A stretch of 64,000 nucleotides of DNA. Origin: Deltaproteobacteria bacterium. GTDB taxonomy: Bacteria > Desulfobacterota > Desulfuromonadia > Desulfuromonadales > BM103. The translations under genes were made by a program, and so were the position numbers. Under the pieces are notes generated by a model. That model had not been told where the DNA came from. It made no database searches and was given only the letters and a program-made list of their open reading frames with translations. The stretch is from positions 1-64,000 of the forward strand of contig JAGXHM010000135.1 of assembly GCA_024636155.1 (NCBI GenBank). The letters are read 5' to 3'. Positions 48,335 through 58,666 of this stretch are shown here, one piece after another (position 1 is the first letter of the stretch; every line of letters starts with the position of its first letter).

Positions 48335-49109
48335 TCCTTTACGATTTTTTGTCCCCGCAGAGAGCCTGCAAAGCGACCAGGTAGCTATTACCGGCGAGCC
48401 TTATCACCATCTGCGCAACGTTTTACGCATCAAGACGGGAGCCATTGTTCTACTGCTTGATGGCTTTGGTCACTGCTGCGAGGTCCAGCTTGAACAACTG
48501 CAATCAGAACAGGCGACGACTCGGGTGATACGCCGCTGGCAGGACACCTACGTAACCCTGCCAATCACCCTGTTTCAAGCATTACCAAAAGGCGACAAGT
48601 TTGACCTGGTTCTGCAAAAGGGAACTGAATTGGGCGTCAGCTGTTTTCAACCGCTAGAGACGGAATATGCGATTCCTAACCTGAACGCAACACGGCTGAG
48701 TAAGCGCGAGCAACGCTGGCAAAGAATTGTCAGTGAAGCAGCCCGCCAGAGCCGTCGCAGCTTTCTTCCTGAGGTAAAACCGCTACAAAAGCTGGCAACA
48801 GCGCTCAATGAACCTTCCGGTCATCTCAAGCTGGTTCTGTGGGAAGCTGGCTCTGTTGCCCTCGCAGCAGTTCTTCCGGAACAAGCCCCTGCAGGAGTAA
48901 CTTTGCTCATCGGCCCGGAAGGCGGTTTCTCGGCAACCGAAATCACACTCATAACTGCAGCAGGCTTTCAGGCTGTCCATTTAGGCCCGCGAATTCTTCG
49001 CACCGAAACAGCAGGCTTGGCAGCGACCCCCATCTTGCAGTATCTTTATGGTGATTGGCAGTGTCCCCCTGTCAGCAGCCATTCAAATCAGTACAAGGAG
49101 AACCTATGA
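48327..49109 (+). CDS. rsmE: 16S rRNA (uracil1498-N3)-methyltransferase
   Basis: LLIGPEGGFSATEITLITAAGFQAVHLGPRILRTETAGLAA; overlaps prmA stop. Confidence 0.95.
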   Translation: MSDPLRFFVPAESLQSDQVAITGEPYHHLRNVLRIKTGAIVLLLDGFGHCCEVQLEQLQSEQATTRVIRRWQDTYVTLPITLFQALPKGDKFDLVLQKGTELGVSCFQPLETEYAIPNLNATRLSKREQRWQRIVSEAARQSRRSFLPEVKPLQKLATALNEPSGHLKLVLWEAGSVALAAVLPEQAPAGVTLLIGPEGGFSATEITLITAAGFQAVHLGPRILRTETAGLAATPILQYLYGDWQCPPVSSHSNQYKENL

Positions 49110-49510
49110 AGTGTCCAAAATGCGGATATCACAGCTTTGATCACCTGGACAGCTGTAAAAAGTGTAGCCATGACCTTGTCGCACACAAAGAGAAATTCAA
49201 CTTACATGGCTTCTTCTCCCCAGGGCAAACAGCAACAACGATAAAGCGGGACCCCGTCATAGACGACAGCTACGAAGAAGAGGAGACACCTGCTGATGGT
49301 TCCGTAGACTTCGGCTTCGACTTCCTCGACGAAGAAGAACCCGTTGGCAAGGATTCGAAAGACATCTCACTCGACGACGACAATCTGGATATCAACATCG
49401 ACCAACCTTTTGGTGCTGACAGCGAGACCATACCAGCCGATGACCCGGCACCAGGCAGCAAAAGCGACTCCAATAACAAGCCGGGGAAAGGCCCGGAGTT
49501 CGCCTTTTAA
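49106..49510 (+). CDS. Zinc-ribbon hypothetical protein with acidic tail
   Basis: MKCPKCGYHSFDHLDSCKKCSHDL (two CxxC), acidic/low-complexity C-terminus. Confidence 0.75.
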   Translation: MKCPKCGYHSFDHLDSCKKCSHDLVAHKEKFNLHGFFSPGQTATTIKRDPVIDDSYEEEETPADGSVDFGFDFLDEEEPVGKDSKDISLDDDNLDINIDQPFGADSETIPADDPAPGSKSDSNNKPGKGPEFAF

Positions 49511-49541
49511 GCATAACCGAATTCATCCTGAGCATACTTTC

Positions 49542-49583
49542 AGCCTCGCCTACCCATCAGGGTAATGGCGGGGCTGTTTTTTG
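49542..49583 (+). terminator. Rho-independent terminator
   Basis: AGCCTCGCC-TACCC-ATCA-GGGTA-AT-GGCGGGGCT followed by GTTTTTT. Confidence 0.9.
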
Positions 49584-49684
49584 TTGGATTCATCAGATGG
49601 TCAGCCCTTCTAAGCGTGCGTATACGTTAGTTGCAAGCCATTTTAACCCCCTTGACATGGGCAAAGAGAAACGCTACCTTTCTG

Positions 49685-49698
49685 AATGAACGTTCATT
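49685..49698. promoter_or_regulatory. Putative TetR-family operator
   Basis: AATGAACGTTCATT perfect palindrome 14 bp upstream of the tetR start. Confidence 0.65.
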
Positions 49699-49711
49699 TC
49701 GGAGAAAATGC

Positions 49712-50296
49712 ATGACATCAGCGAGCCCCAAAAAGCGTAACGACATATTGAAAGCCGCTCTAGAGCTATTTGCCGAGCACGGTTTCCATAATGCGCCGAT
49801 GGCTCAACTGGCCAAACAAGCCAATGTCGCGGTTGGCAGCATTTACCGCTATTTTAAAGATAAAGATGAACTGATCCACGCGTTACACACCGAGGTTGAT
49901 ATCGCCCTGCAAAAGGCTCTGATCAGAGAAGTTGCCCCGGCGATTTCCACGCAACAGCAATTTGTGAGGCTCATTACCAATCTCACCCATTATCTGCAAG
50001 CGCATCCCCACGAGTTCAAATTCCTGGAGCAGTACTATAACTCTCCGTTTGGAATTGAGATAAAACGCGAGAAGTTGCTTACTTCGGCGCCTTCGGGCCG
50101 CCAGAGTGCTTTTGGGCATTTCTTTTCCGGCACGGCAAGGGAGAGCATCAAACCCTTGTCGACACATACGCTACATGCTCTGGCGTTCGGTCCCGTGACT
50201 TTCTTACTCCGTGATGCAATCTCCGGACTGGTAACGCTGGATGACATACTGATCAAAAGCCTGGCCGAAGGATGCTGGGATGCTATTAAGAAATAA
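49712..50296 (+). CDS. TetR-family transcriptional regulator
   Basis: RNDILKAALELFAEHGFHNAPMAQLAKQANVAVGSIYRYFKDKDELI. Confidence 0.94.
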   Translation: MTSASPKKRNDILKAALELFAEHGFHNAPMAQLAKQANVAVGSIYRYFKDKDELIHALHTEVDIALQKALIREVAPAISTQQQFVRLITNLTHYLQAHPHEFKFLEQYYNSPFGIEIKREKLLTSAPSGRQSAFGHFFSGTARESIKPLSTHTLHALAFGPVTFLLRDAISGLVTLDDILIKSLAEGCWDAIKK

Positions 50297-50358
50297 GGTT
50301 TTAGTCCGCAATCCCGTTGTTGATATTGACATTTAAAAGTATATGGAGTCTTGAAACA

Positions 50359-51567
50359 ATGAAACGAAAACCTGGCACGTCAGAGGCTCAATCAAACCCG
50401 CACCAAAGTGTTCCAGGGCTGGTTAAGTCTGGATTAACCCTTAGTGGTTTGATGCTCCTGGTCACCCTGCTGGCCACCTTAGCCCTGACCGTGGAAGCTA
50501 CCGCGGCACCAGACAAGAATGCAGGCCCGCCTCCACTGGTCACCATTGCCACTGTTGTCGAGCAGGATGTGAACCCGGCAACGGAATACGTGGGCCACGT
50601 GGAGGCAATTCAAAGTGTCGACCTGCAGGCGCGGGTTGGTGGTTTTCTGCAACAGGTCAACTTTAAGGAGGGGAGCAAAGTTCGTGCTGGCGATACTCTT
50701 TATGTCATCGAACAAGCCCCTTATCAAGCCAGGGTGGCTGTCGCTAAAGCCCGTGCAACCAAAGCCCGGGCCACTCTGACCCAGGCGAGTAATTATCTGA
50801 AACGAATCCAGGCTGTCCGCACCGGCGGCGTTTCCGCGACCGACATCGAATCGGCCGAAGCGGCCGAGTTAGAAGCCAGTGCAGTGTACGCGGAAGCCCA
50901 GGCAACCATGGCTCTGGCTGAACTCGATCTCAGCTACACCAGGATTCTGGCACCGATCCGTGGCCGCATCGGCGCGACCTCACTCACCGTCGGCAATCTC
51001 TGTGGACCAACTTCAGGAACGCTGGCCAGAATCGTGCAAACGGATCCGATTCGCATCCAGTACTCGGTCAGTGAAAATGACCTTGCAGCGATCAACCTGG
51101 CCCAGGCAGACGCCGCCTCCAGCAGGGACAAAAACTTGCTACGTGCACAGATCAGGCTACCGGGAGGAGAGATCCTCAAACTCACCGGACAGCTGGACTT
51201 TGTCGATAATGTGGTCGATGCAAGCACTGGTACGATCAGCGTGCGACTGGTCTTTGACAACCCTGACGGACTGCTGCTGCCGGGACAATATGTGACCGTT
51301 TTGCTTAGCCACAACCAGGCTAAAAAGATGCCAGTGATACCACAATCAGCCGTTCTGGAAGATCGTGACGGCCGTTACGTACTGTTGGTCGATGCACAAA
51401 ATCAAGTGGAGCAGCGCCGCATCAGCACCGGAGTCATAAGCGGCATGTTGTGGACAATTGAATCAGGTCTGAGTGCAGGTGAAACGATCATTGTGCAGGG
51501 CGTGCAAAAAGTTCACCCCGGGCAAACTGTCGAGACCACCACTGCCGACGCAGCGCAAGGAAACTAA
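50359..51567 (+). CDS. RND efflux periplasmic adaptor (AcrA-like)
   Basis: VGHVEAIQSVDLQARVGGFLQQVNFKEGSKVRAGDTLYVIEQAPYQARV; LDLSYTRILAPIRGRIG. Confidence 0.95.
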   Translation: MKRKPGTSEAQSNPHQSVPGLVKSGLTLSGLMLLVTLLATLALTVEATAAPDKNAGPPPLVTIATVVEQDVNPATEYVGHVEAIQSVDLQARVGGFLQQVNFKEGSKVRAGDTLYVIEQAPYQARVAVAKARATKARATLTQASNYLKRIQAVRTGGVSATDIESAEAAELEASAVYAEAQATMALAELDLSYTRILAPIRGRIGATSLTVGNLCGPTSGTLARIVQTDPIRIQYSVSENDLAAINLAQADAASSRDKNLLRAQIRLPGGEILKLTGQLDFVDNVVDASTGTISVRLVFDNPDGLLLPGQYVTVLLSHNQAKKMPVIPQSAVLEDRDGRYVLLVDAQNQVEQRRISTGVISGMLWTIESGLSAGETIIVQGVQKVHPGQTVETTTADAAQGN

Positions 51568-51570
51568 ACC

Positions 51571-54500
51571 ATGATCTCGCGCATTTTTATTGATCGGCCA
51601 CGTCTGGCCGTAGTGGTGTCGGTGTTTATCACTCTGGCTGGTCTGATCGCCATGTTGAACATTCCGGTGGCCCAATATCCCAAGATCACCCCACCAGAGA
51701 TTCGGGTCTCTGCCACATATCCCGGCGCCAACGCCGAGGTTCTGGCAAACAGCGTAGCCTCAACGATTGAGGCCGAAGTTAATGGCGTTGAGAACATGTT
51801 GTACATGTCTTCTTCCTCTTCAAATAGTGGCCAATACAGCCTCAGCGTCACTTTTGAGGTCGGCACTGATACTGATATCGCCCAAGTCAATCTGCAGAAT
51901 CGGGTGCAGGCAGCTATCGCCAAGCTGCCGCAGGAAGTGGTCGATCAAGGGGTCACCGTGCGCAAGGGGTCGGCGGACATGCTCGGCGCGATCAGCTTCT
52001 TCTCGCCGGACGAAACGCGGGACAAGCTGTTTTTGAGCAACTACGTCAGCAGTTCCATTAAAGATGCCGTGGTACGCCTGAATGGCGTCAGCGATATCAA
52101 TATCTTCGGCGAGCTGGAATACAGCATGCGCATCTGGATGGACCCTGCACGCATGACTGCTCTAGGCATGACGGCCGATGATTTGATCAGCGCCATCCGT
52201 CAGCAGAATATTCAGGCTGCAGTTGGTTCCATTGGCGCCGAGCCGGTCAATACCGGGCAACAGTTGCAGTACACTCTGACCGCCCAGGGGCGGTTACAGA
52301 GCGTCGAAGAGTTTGAAGATATTGTCCTGCGCTCGAATGCACAGGGCGGGATGGTGCGGATTAAGGATGTCGCCAGGGTTGAACTGGGAGCAAAATCCTA
52401 CAGCACCCGAGCGATTCTCAATGGTGGATCAGCGGTCACTCTGGCCATTTATGGTTCACCGACCGCCAACGCGCTGGCGACGATGCAGGCCGTTAATGCT
52501 GAGTTGGTGAAGCTCGCCAAGAGTCAGCCGAGTGGCGTCGAGTATCAGACCATCTACGACTCGACCAAATATATCGCCTCAGCGATTCATGAAATGATCT
52601 GGACCCTGTTTTTGACCTTTCTACTGGTGGTCGGTGTAACCTTTGTTTTCCTGCAGGATTGGCGTTCAACCCTGATACCGACGGTGACGATTCCGGTCTC
52701 TTTGATCGGTACCTTTGCGGTGCTGCTGGCCCTCGGCTATAACGCCAACACCATCTCCCTCTTTGCCCTGATCATGTCGATCGGACTGGTGGTCGATGAT
52801 GCTATCGTCGTGGTCGAGAACGTTTACCGCGTCATGCACGATGAAGGGCTCAGCCCCAAAGATGCGGCGATCAGAGCGATGGGGCAGGTCACCGGCCCGA
52901 TCATCACCACCGCCCTGGTGCTGCTCGCAGTCTTTATCCCGGTCGCCTTTCTTCCCGGCATTACCGGCCAGCTCTACAAACAATTTGCCGTCACCATCTG
53001 TACCGCTGTGGTCATTTCGGCAATCTGCGCCCTGACGCTGAGTCCGGCTCTCTGCGCCGTTATGTTGAGGTCGCCGAGCCCTGCCCGATTCTGGCCGCTA
53101 GTCTGGTTCAACAAGGCATTAAATAAATCACGCAAGGGTTATGTCGCCGGTTCCGCCTGGTTGATCCGCTGGAAATTTGTCGCTTTACTGGCACTCGCAC
53201 TCGTTATGGGAACCAGCTATTTTCTCTTTAACAACCGTCCAACCAGTTTCTTGCCGCAAGAGGATCAGGGTCTCATCTACCTAAACCTGCAACTTCCTGA
53301 AGCGGCCGCCATGAGCCGCACCGATCTGGTGATGCAACAAGTGACTGCAGAGTTGCGCCAGATCGAAGGGGTCAGCAGCGTTCTCGGGGTTAGCGGCTTC
53401 AGTCTGCTCAGTGGCCGCGGTGACAATGTCGGTTTCGGTCTGGTGATTCTGGCCCCCTGGAATGAACGGCCCGGCGCCGCCCTGCATGTCGATGCCATCT
53501 TGAAAAAGGCCCAACAAAAACTGGCGGCGATTTCATCGGCCAACATTCTGGCCTTTACCCCGCCACCGATTCGCGGCCTGGGTCGAACCGGCGGCTTCGA
53601 CTTCCAATTACAATCGTTGACCCAAAAATCTCCACAAGAGTTTGTCGCTGCAGCACAGGCGCTGGTCGTCGCCGCGAATCAGGATCCGGCGTTGAGCCGA
53701 GTATTCAGCACCTATACCGCAAACAATCCGCAAATTGCCTTGAATATTGACCGCGATCGGGCTGAGACCCTCAAAGTTCCCGTCAGTGCTATCTTCTCGA
53801 CTTTACAAGCCCAGCTTGGTGGACGCTATGTCAATGACTTCAACCTGGCAAACCGTGGTTATCAAGTCAAGATTCAGGCCGCCACCGAGCAACGCGATTC
53901 GATTGATGACATCAGCCGACTCTATGTACGTAGCAGCGCAGGGAAGATGGTGCCGATGACCAGTCTGTTGACCCTGTCGACCGAGTTAGGGCCGCAAACT
54001 GTCGATCGTTACAACCAACTCAACAGTATCAAGGTGAATGGCGGAGCGGCAGCAGGCTACAGTTCCGGCGAGGCGATGGCGGCGATGGAACGGATTGCGA
54101 CCGAAACTCTCCCGGAAGGGTATAGTTTCGACTGGTCTGGCATGTCCTATCAGGAGCGCAAGAGCAGTGGTCAGGTGGTGATCCTCTTCGCGCTGGCGTT
54201 GCTTTTTGCCTACCTCTTTCTGGTCGGCCAGTACGAAAGCTGGAACATTCCCTTATCAATCATCATCTCGGTTCCGGTAGCAACCCTGGGGGCACTGGCT
54301 GGTCTCTGGTTGACGGGTGGGAGTCTCAGTATCTACGCGCAGATCGGTCTGGTACTGCTGGTCGGTCTGGCAAGTAAGAACGCGATTCTGATCGTTGAGT
54401 TTGCCCAGTCAAGGCGTGAGGACGGACTTTCCATCGCCGATGCAGCAGTAGATGGCGGCCGGATTCGTTTTCGCCCGGTACTGATGACATCATTCACCTT

Positions 54501-54708
54501 TATCTTCGGTCTGGTGCCGATGGTCATCGCCACCGGTGCTGGCGCGGGCAGTCGTCAAGCGATCGGCATCACGGTTTTCAGCGGCATGCTCAGCACCACC
54601 CTGTTTGGAATATTTCTGATTCCGGTCCTCTATTATATCTTTCAGTCGGCTCGCGAAAAAGGCAGTGCATGGCGCTCCCGAAGACAGGCAAAGAGAAATC
54701 ATGAATAA
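51571..54708 (+). CDS. RND efflux inner-membrane transporter (AcrB/HAE1 family)
   Basis: MISRIFIDRPRLAVVVSVFITLAGLIAMLNIPVAQYPKITPPEIRVSATYPGA; 1045 aa. Confidence 0.97.
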   Translation: MISRIFIDRPRLAVVVSVFITLAGLIAMLNIPVAQYPKITPPEIRVSATYPGANAEVLANSVASTIEAEVNGVENMLYMSSSSSNSGQYSLSVTFEVGTDTDIAQVNLQNRVQAAIAKLPQEVVDQGVTVRKGSADMLGAISFFSPDETRDKLFLSNYVSSSIKDAVVRLNGVSDINIFGELEYSMRIWMDPARMTALGMTADDLISAIRQQNIQAAVGSIGAEPVNTGQQLQYTLTAQGRLQSVEEFEDIVLRSNAQGGMVRIKDVARVELGAKSYSTRAILNGGSAVTLAIYGSPTANALATMQAVNAELVKLAKSQPSGVEYQTIYDSTKYIASAIHEMIWTLFLTFLLVVGVTFVFLQDWRSTLIPTVTIPVSLIGTFAVLLALGYNANTISLFALIMSIGLVVDDAIVVVENVYRVMHDEGLSPKDAAIRAMGQVTGPIITTALVLLAVFIPVAFLPGITGQLYKQFAVTICTAVVISAICALTLSPALCAVMLRSPSPARFWPLVWFNKALNKSRKGYVAGSAWLIRWKFVALLALALVMGTSYFLFNNRPTSFLPQEDQGLIYLNLQLPEAAAMSRTDLVMQQVTAELRQIEGVSSVLGVSGFSLLSGRGDNVGFGLVILAPWNERPGAALHVDAILKKAQQKLAAISSANILAFTPPPIRGLGRTGGFDFQLQSLTQKSPQEFVAAAQALVVAANQDPALSRVFSTYTANNPQIALNIDRDRAETLKVPVSAIFSTLQAQLGGRYVNDFNLANRGYQVKIQAATEQRDSIDDISRLYVRSSAGKMVPMTSLLTLSTELGPQTVDRYNQLNSIKVNGGAAAGYSSGEAMAAMERIATETLPEGYSFDWSGMSYQERKSSGQVVILFALALLFAYLFLVGQYESWNIPLSIIISVPVATLGALAGLWLTGGSLSIYAQIGLVLLVGLASKNAILIVEFAQSRREDGLSIADAAVDGGRIRFRPVLMTSFTFIFGLVPMVIATGAGAGSRQAIGITVFSGMLSTTLFGIFLIPVLYYIFQSAREKGSAWRSRRQAKRNHE

Positions 54709-56146
54709 ATCAATGAATCAAAAGCTCAGGATACAACGAGGTGCTGGCTTCTGGTCCAGGCTTCAATTGCTCGTTGTCACATTAATGTTAGCTGGATGTA
54801 TGACCGTGGGTCCTGACTACCAACCGGTCGAGCTCGTAGCACCAGAGGCATGGCACACCGAACTCCAGGGAGGTCTCACGGCTGGTCCGATAAATCCGAC
54901 AACATTGGCTCGCTGGTGGGATGTATTGCAAGACCCGCAGCTCTCAAAGCTCGAGGAACGAGCCGTCAAGGGGAATCTGGAGCTGAAAGAGGCCCAGGCA
55001 AGAGTTCATGAAGCTCGAGCCATGCGCGGCATCAGTCATGCCGAACTTTTTCCAACCCTGAATGCAGGTGCAGCTATGAGCAAATCTCGTAGCAGTGAAA
55101 GCGGCGGAACGGGGAATGAGCTGGATCAATATGCTGCCGGATTTGACGCTGGCTGGGAAGTGGATATTTTCGGTGGCGTGCGGCGCTCAGTGGAAGCCGC
55201 CCAGGCAAATCTTGAAGCGACTCAGGAAAACCTGAACGGTGTTCTGGTAAGCCTGCTGGCCGAAGTGGCCCTGAACTATGCAGAAGTGCGGACCTATCAA
55301 GCCCGGCTGCAAACCACCGAAGCCAACATTGAGGCGCTGCGAGAGAGCTATGACATAAATTTATCCCGTCATCAGGCCGGACTTATATCCGAACTGTCTG
55401 TGCAGGAATCGATACGTATTCTGGAAAGTGCCAGAGCCACAATCCCGACTCTGGAGGCAGGACTGGACGCTACGAAGAATCGTCTGGCGGTGTTGCTGGG
55501 AGAATCTCCCGGCACTCTTCACGAGGAACTTGCCGAGAGGATGCCGGTACCTGAGTTGCCGACAACTCTGGTGGTTGGGATCCCGGCAGAGACTCTACGT
55601 CACCGGCCGGATATCCGCCAAGCCGAACGCGACCTCGCGGCCCAGACCGCGCGCATCGGCGTAGCAACGGCAGATCTCTATCCTAAATTTCACCTGTTCG
55701 GTACTCTCGGCATTGAATCAATCTCTGCTGGAGATTTATTCCAATCGTCCAGTCGGGTCTGGGGTGTTGGCCCGAGTGCTAATTGGAGAATTTTTGACGG
55801 TGGTGCTATCCGTCAGAATATCCAGGTACATAATGCACGACAAGAACAGGCGCTGGTCAACTACGAAGCGACCCTGCTCCGGGCTCAGGAAGAGGTTGAA
55901 AATGCTTTAGTCAGCTACGCAAAAGAACAACTTAAACGGGAAGCGATTGGCAGGGCCTCAAACGCTGCCGAACGTGCAGAACTGCTGGCGAAAGACCGAT
56001 ACCAGGCAGGCTTGGTGAATTACAACAACGTCCTTGACGCCCAACGTGCACTCCTGCTCTTGCAGGACCAACGTGTCCAGAGCAACGGTGCCGTAACTGC
56101 CAATCTCGTGCGACTTTACAAAGCATTTGGCGGCGGGTGGGAGTAA
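54701..56146 (+). CDS. RND outer-membrane channel lipoprotein (NodT/OprM family)
   Basis: LAGCMTVGPDYQPVELVAPEAWHTEL lipobox and family start; tandem TolC-like halves. Confidence 0.95.
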   Translation: MNKSMNQKLRIQRGAGFWSRLQLLVVTLMLAGCMTVGPDYQPVELVAPEAWHTELQGGLTAGPINPTTLARWWDVLQDPQLSKLEERAVKGNLELKEAQARVHEARAMRGISHAELFPTLNAGAAMSKSRSSESGGTGNELDQYAAGFDAGWEVDIFGGVRRSVEAAQANLEATQENLNGVLVSLLAEVALNYAEVRTYQARLQTTEANIEALRESYDINLSRHQAGLISELSVQESIRILESARATIPTLEAGLDATKNRLAVLLGESPGTLHEELAERMPVPELPTTLVVGIPAETLRHRPDIRQAERDLAAQTARIGVATADLYPKFHLFGTLGIESISAGDLFQSSSRVWGVGPSANWRIFDGGAIRQNIQVHNARQEQALVNYEATLLRAQEEVENALVSYAKEQLKREAIGRASNAAERAELLAKDRYQAGLVNYNNVLDAQRALLLLQDQRVQSNGAVTANLVRLYKAFGGGWE

Positions 56147-56156
56147 GGGCCCGTCT

Positions 56157-56780
56157 TCAACCCATACGCAATTTGAGAAAGCTCGCCAGGTCAGGGCATT
56201 TCATGTACTCGTTATGCTCGCGCTCAAATCCGATCGTGGATTGTGGCTTCGGGCCATAGTCATGCCCCGGGAAGACTTTTGTCTCAGGCGGATAAGCAGC
56301 CAAACGCAACAAGCTATGGTACATAGCTTCCGGATCACTACCGGGGAAATCAGCTCGTCCACACCGCGTCACAAAAAGTATGTCACCAGTAATCAGTGCG
56401 CCAGGGGGATTAAAAACCAAACCTCCGGGGGTATGTCCAGGCGTATGCAGAACGTCAATCGTGATTGAACCAATCTGCAACTGACTGCCCTCGCTCAAGG
56501 CGATCTCCGCTCCCGGAACGTCAACAAGACTGGCTGCAAGCTTCGCTCCGGTCACCTTGAGGACTTCACCATTGCCAGCAATGTGATCACCATGCCCATG
56601 CGTATTGGCCAACACTTCCAGTGTCAGCTCGCGATCTCGAACAACGCTTAACAGGCTCTCCGGCGAGATGCCAGGGTCGACACCGAGGGCCTTGCCGGTT
56701 TGCGGGCATATCACCAGATAGGAGAAATTATCAGCTCCGGCAACCGGGATTTGAATGATTTCCGGAATCATGCCAGCCAC
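56157..56780 (-). CDS. MBL-fold hydrolase (glyoxalase II-like)
   Basis: NTHGHGDHIAGNGEVLKVTGAKLAAS; VLHTPGHTPGGLVFNPPGALITGDILFVTRCGRADFPGSD. Confidence 0.93.
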   Translation of the reverse strand: MAGMIPEIIQIPVAGADNFSYLVICPQTGKALGVDPGISPESLLSVVRDRELTLEVLANTHGHGDHIAGNGEVLKVTGAKLAASLVDVPGAEIALSEGSQLQIGSITIDVLHTPGHTPGGLVFNPPGALITGDILFVTRCGRADFPGSDPEAMYHSLLRLAAYPPETKVFPGHDYGPKPQSTIGFEREHNEYMKCPDLASFLKLRMG

Positions 56781-56992
56781 GGCTCAACCGGGAAAGGCTT
56801 ATTACCCATCTTGCGAATCTCACCGTCAACGATCTTGAAAAGATCTCCGGTTTCTTTGACATGCCACTCGTCTCCCTCTTCAGGAGGAAGTGGGAATTCG
56901 CGAGTACCAAGATAAACATCTTCATTACCAAGCATCGCCCACCAGTCGAGAGAGCCGGTCTGCCAAACTTTGGTTTTCAGGTTGAACGCCAT
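56768..56992 (-). CDS. Small hypothetical protein, overlapping start of the MBL gene
   Basis: MAFNLKTKVWQTGSLDWWAMLGNEDVYLGTREFPLPPEEGDEWHVKETGDLFKIVDGEI; coherent coding sequence, RBS-like AAGGAG upstream. Confidence 0.7.
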   Translation of the reverse strand: MAFNLKTKVWQTGSLDWWAMLGNEDVYLGTREFPLPPEEGDEWHVKETGDLFKIVDGEIRKMGNKPFPVEPWLA

Positions 56993-57127
56993 ATAAGAAT
57001 CTCCTTAGTTAACCTTAGCCATTTACAGTCCACAGAAAGACTGTCTCGCGTCATTATCGCCTCGCACTCCACCTATGGCAAGCCCTGACAGGATTAGAAG
57101 ATCTGCCAGGAAAAATTAGACAGGCTG

Positions 57128-57523
57128 CTAGTCGTTCAGCGGATCCTCCCCCGTCTGCCACGAAGGCAACACCCGATCACTCAACTGGAAATCCGGGCCA
57201 TCATGCTCGGTATAGATGATATAGATATGCTCTTTTGGCAACCCCCAGCGCACCCCAACTTCTTCCATGATCGCCAATGCCAGACAACGTTTCTGGTCCG
57301 CGGTGCGTCCCAATCGAATGTCCGCATTGAGGAACGCAATCTGGCCGTCGGCCCCAGCGCGACCAAAGACCAGGTCATCATGTTGATAACAGCGAAAAGT
57401 AATACCGATATGATCCGTACCAGTGCTCATGATCGAAGCAAAATGATCTCTAACGGCATCGGCGAGAGCGGCTTTCTCTTCTCGTTTCGGGGTAAAATTG
57501 AGTTCAAACTGAAGATGTGGCAT
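57128..57523 (-). CDS. Tautomerase/MIF superfamily-like protein
   Basis: MPHLQFELNFTPKREEKAALADAVRDHFASIMSTGTDHIGITFRCY; Pro after initiator Met. Confidence 0.65.
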   Translation of the reverse strand: MPHLQFELNFTPKREEKAALADAVRDHFASIMSTGTDHIGITFRCYQHDDLVFGRAGADGQIAFLNADIRLGRTADQKRCLALAIMEEVGVRWGLPKEHIYIIYTEHDGPDFQLSDRVLPSWQTGEDPLND

Positions 57524-57637
57524 TGATTCCTCCATTGCTTATATTTTAATGATAAGCATAGCAGAGCAGAGCGGATCGGCAATCGGCGGTTGTGGCAAGA
57601 AACCTTTCCACCTATAATGATTGTTCGTAGCTGTCTA

Positions 57638-57673
57638 GGAGACAGTTGGACTTAATCAAGTCCAACTGTCTCC
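57638..57673. repeat. Perfect 16-bp palindromic hairpin, 4-nt loop, just upstream of dapF
   Basis: GGAGACAGTTGGACTT-AATC-AAGTCCAACTGTCTCC. Confidence 0.96.
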
Positions 57674-57691
57674 GAGCGGTAGAACCCCACC

Positions 57692-58543
57692 ATGAGGACG
57701 ACCATGAAATTTGTCAAAATGCATGGAGCAGGCAATGATTACATCTATGTCGACTGTTTCAGGCAAACAATCGACGATCCGGAGAATTTGGCGCGTGAAG
57801 TCAGTGACCGGAATTTTGGTATCGGTGGTGATGGGTTGATCCTGATTGAGCCGTCAAAAGTAGCCGATGTAAAAATGCGCATGTTCAACGCCGACGGCAG
57901 TGAAGGCGAGATGTGCGGTAACGGTGTGCGCTGCGTTGCCAAATATGCCTTTGACCACGGCCTGGTGGATCGCACCGAGATTACCATCGAAACCGGTGCG
58001 GGCGTGCTGCCACTAACGATGTACCCCAATGCGCGGGAACATATCGACAAGGTCAGGGTCAATATGGGCCGGCCACGATTGACGCGCGCCGATCTGCCAA
58101 TGACCGGGGCTGCCGATGAGCAAGTGATTAATATGGACCTTGAAGTGCTCGACCGCACCTTCCAGATCACCTGCGTTTCCATGGGCAACCCACACTGTGT
58201 CATCTTTGTCGATGACGTCGTCGACTTTCCCGTCAAGCGCTACGGCTATGCGATTGAAAACCACGAGCTCTTTCCACGCCGTATCAACGTCGAGTTTGTC
58301 GAAGTCATTTCGCCAAACGAAGTCCGCCAGCGCACCTGGGAGCGCGGTGCTGGTGAAACCCTGGCCTGCGGCACAGGCTCCTCGGCGGTCACAGTTGCTG
58401 GCGTGCTGACCGGTCGGACCGAAGGCAAGCTTCTCAACCATCTGACCGGTGGCGATCTGGAAATGGAGTGGGATGGTAAGAACGCCGTATTTATGACTGG
58501 CCCGGCGGTGGAAGTTTTTAGTGGGGAATATATTCCCCGCTGA
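57692..58543 (+). CDS. dapF: Diaminopimelate epimerase
   Basis: [51 protein letters not shown]. Alternative start 57704. Confidence 0.97.
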   Translation: MRTTMKFVKMHGAGNDYIYVDCFRQTIDDPENLAREVSDRNFGIGGDGLILIEPSKVADVKMRMFNADGSEGEMCGNGVRCVAKYAFDHGLVDRTEITIETGAGVLPLTMYPNAREHIDKVRVNMGRPRLTRADLPMTGAADEQVINMDLEVLDRTFQITCVSMGNPHCVIFVDDVVDFPVKRYGYAIENHELFPRRINVEFVEVISPNEVRQRTWERGAGETLACGTGSSAVTVAGVLTGRTEGKLLNHLTGGDLEMEWDGKNAVFMTGPAVEVFSGEYIPR

Positions 58544-58666
58544 GACATTGATCGACCAAACCTCAACCTTTAACGCCCGTTCGCTGCGCTCACTCAAGAC
58601 ACAAAGAGAGAACAAAGACGCAAAAAACCTCTCTCCATTTTGGGCTTAAAACAAAAATGTAACTAT

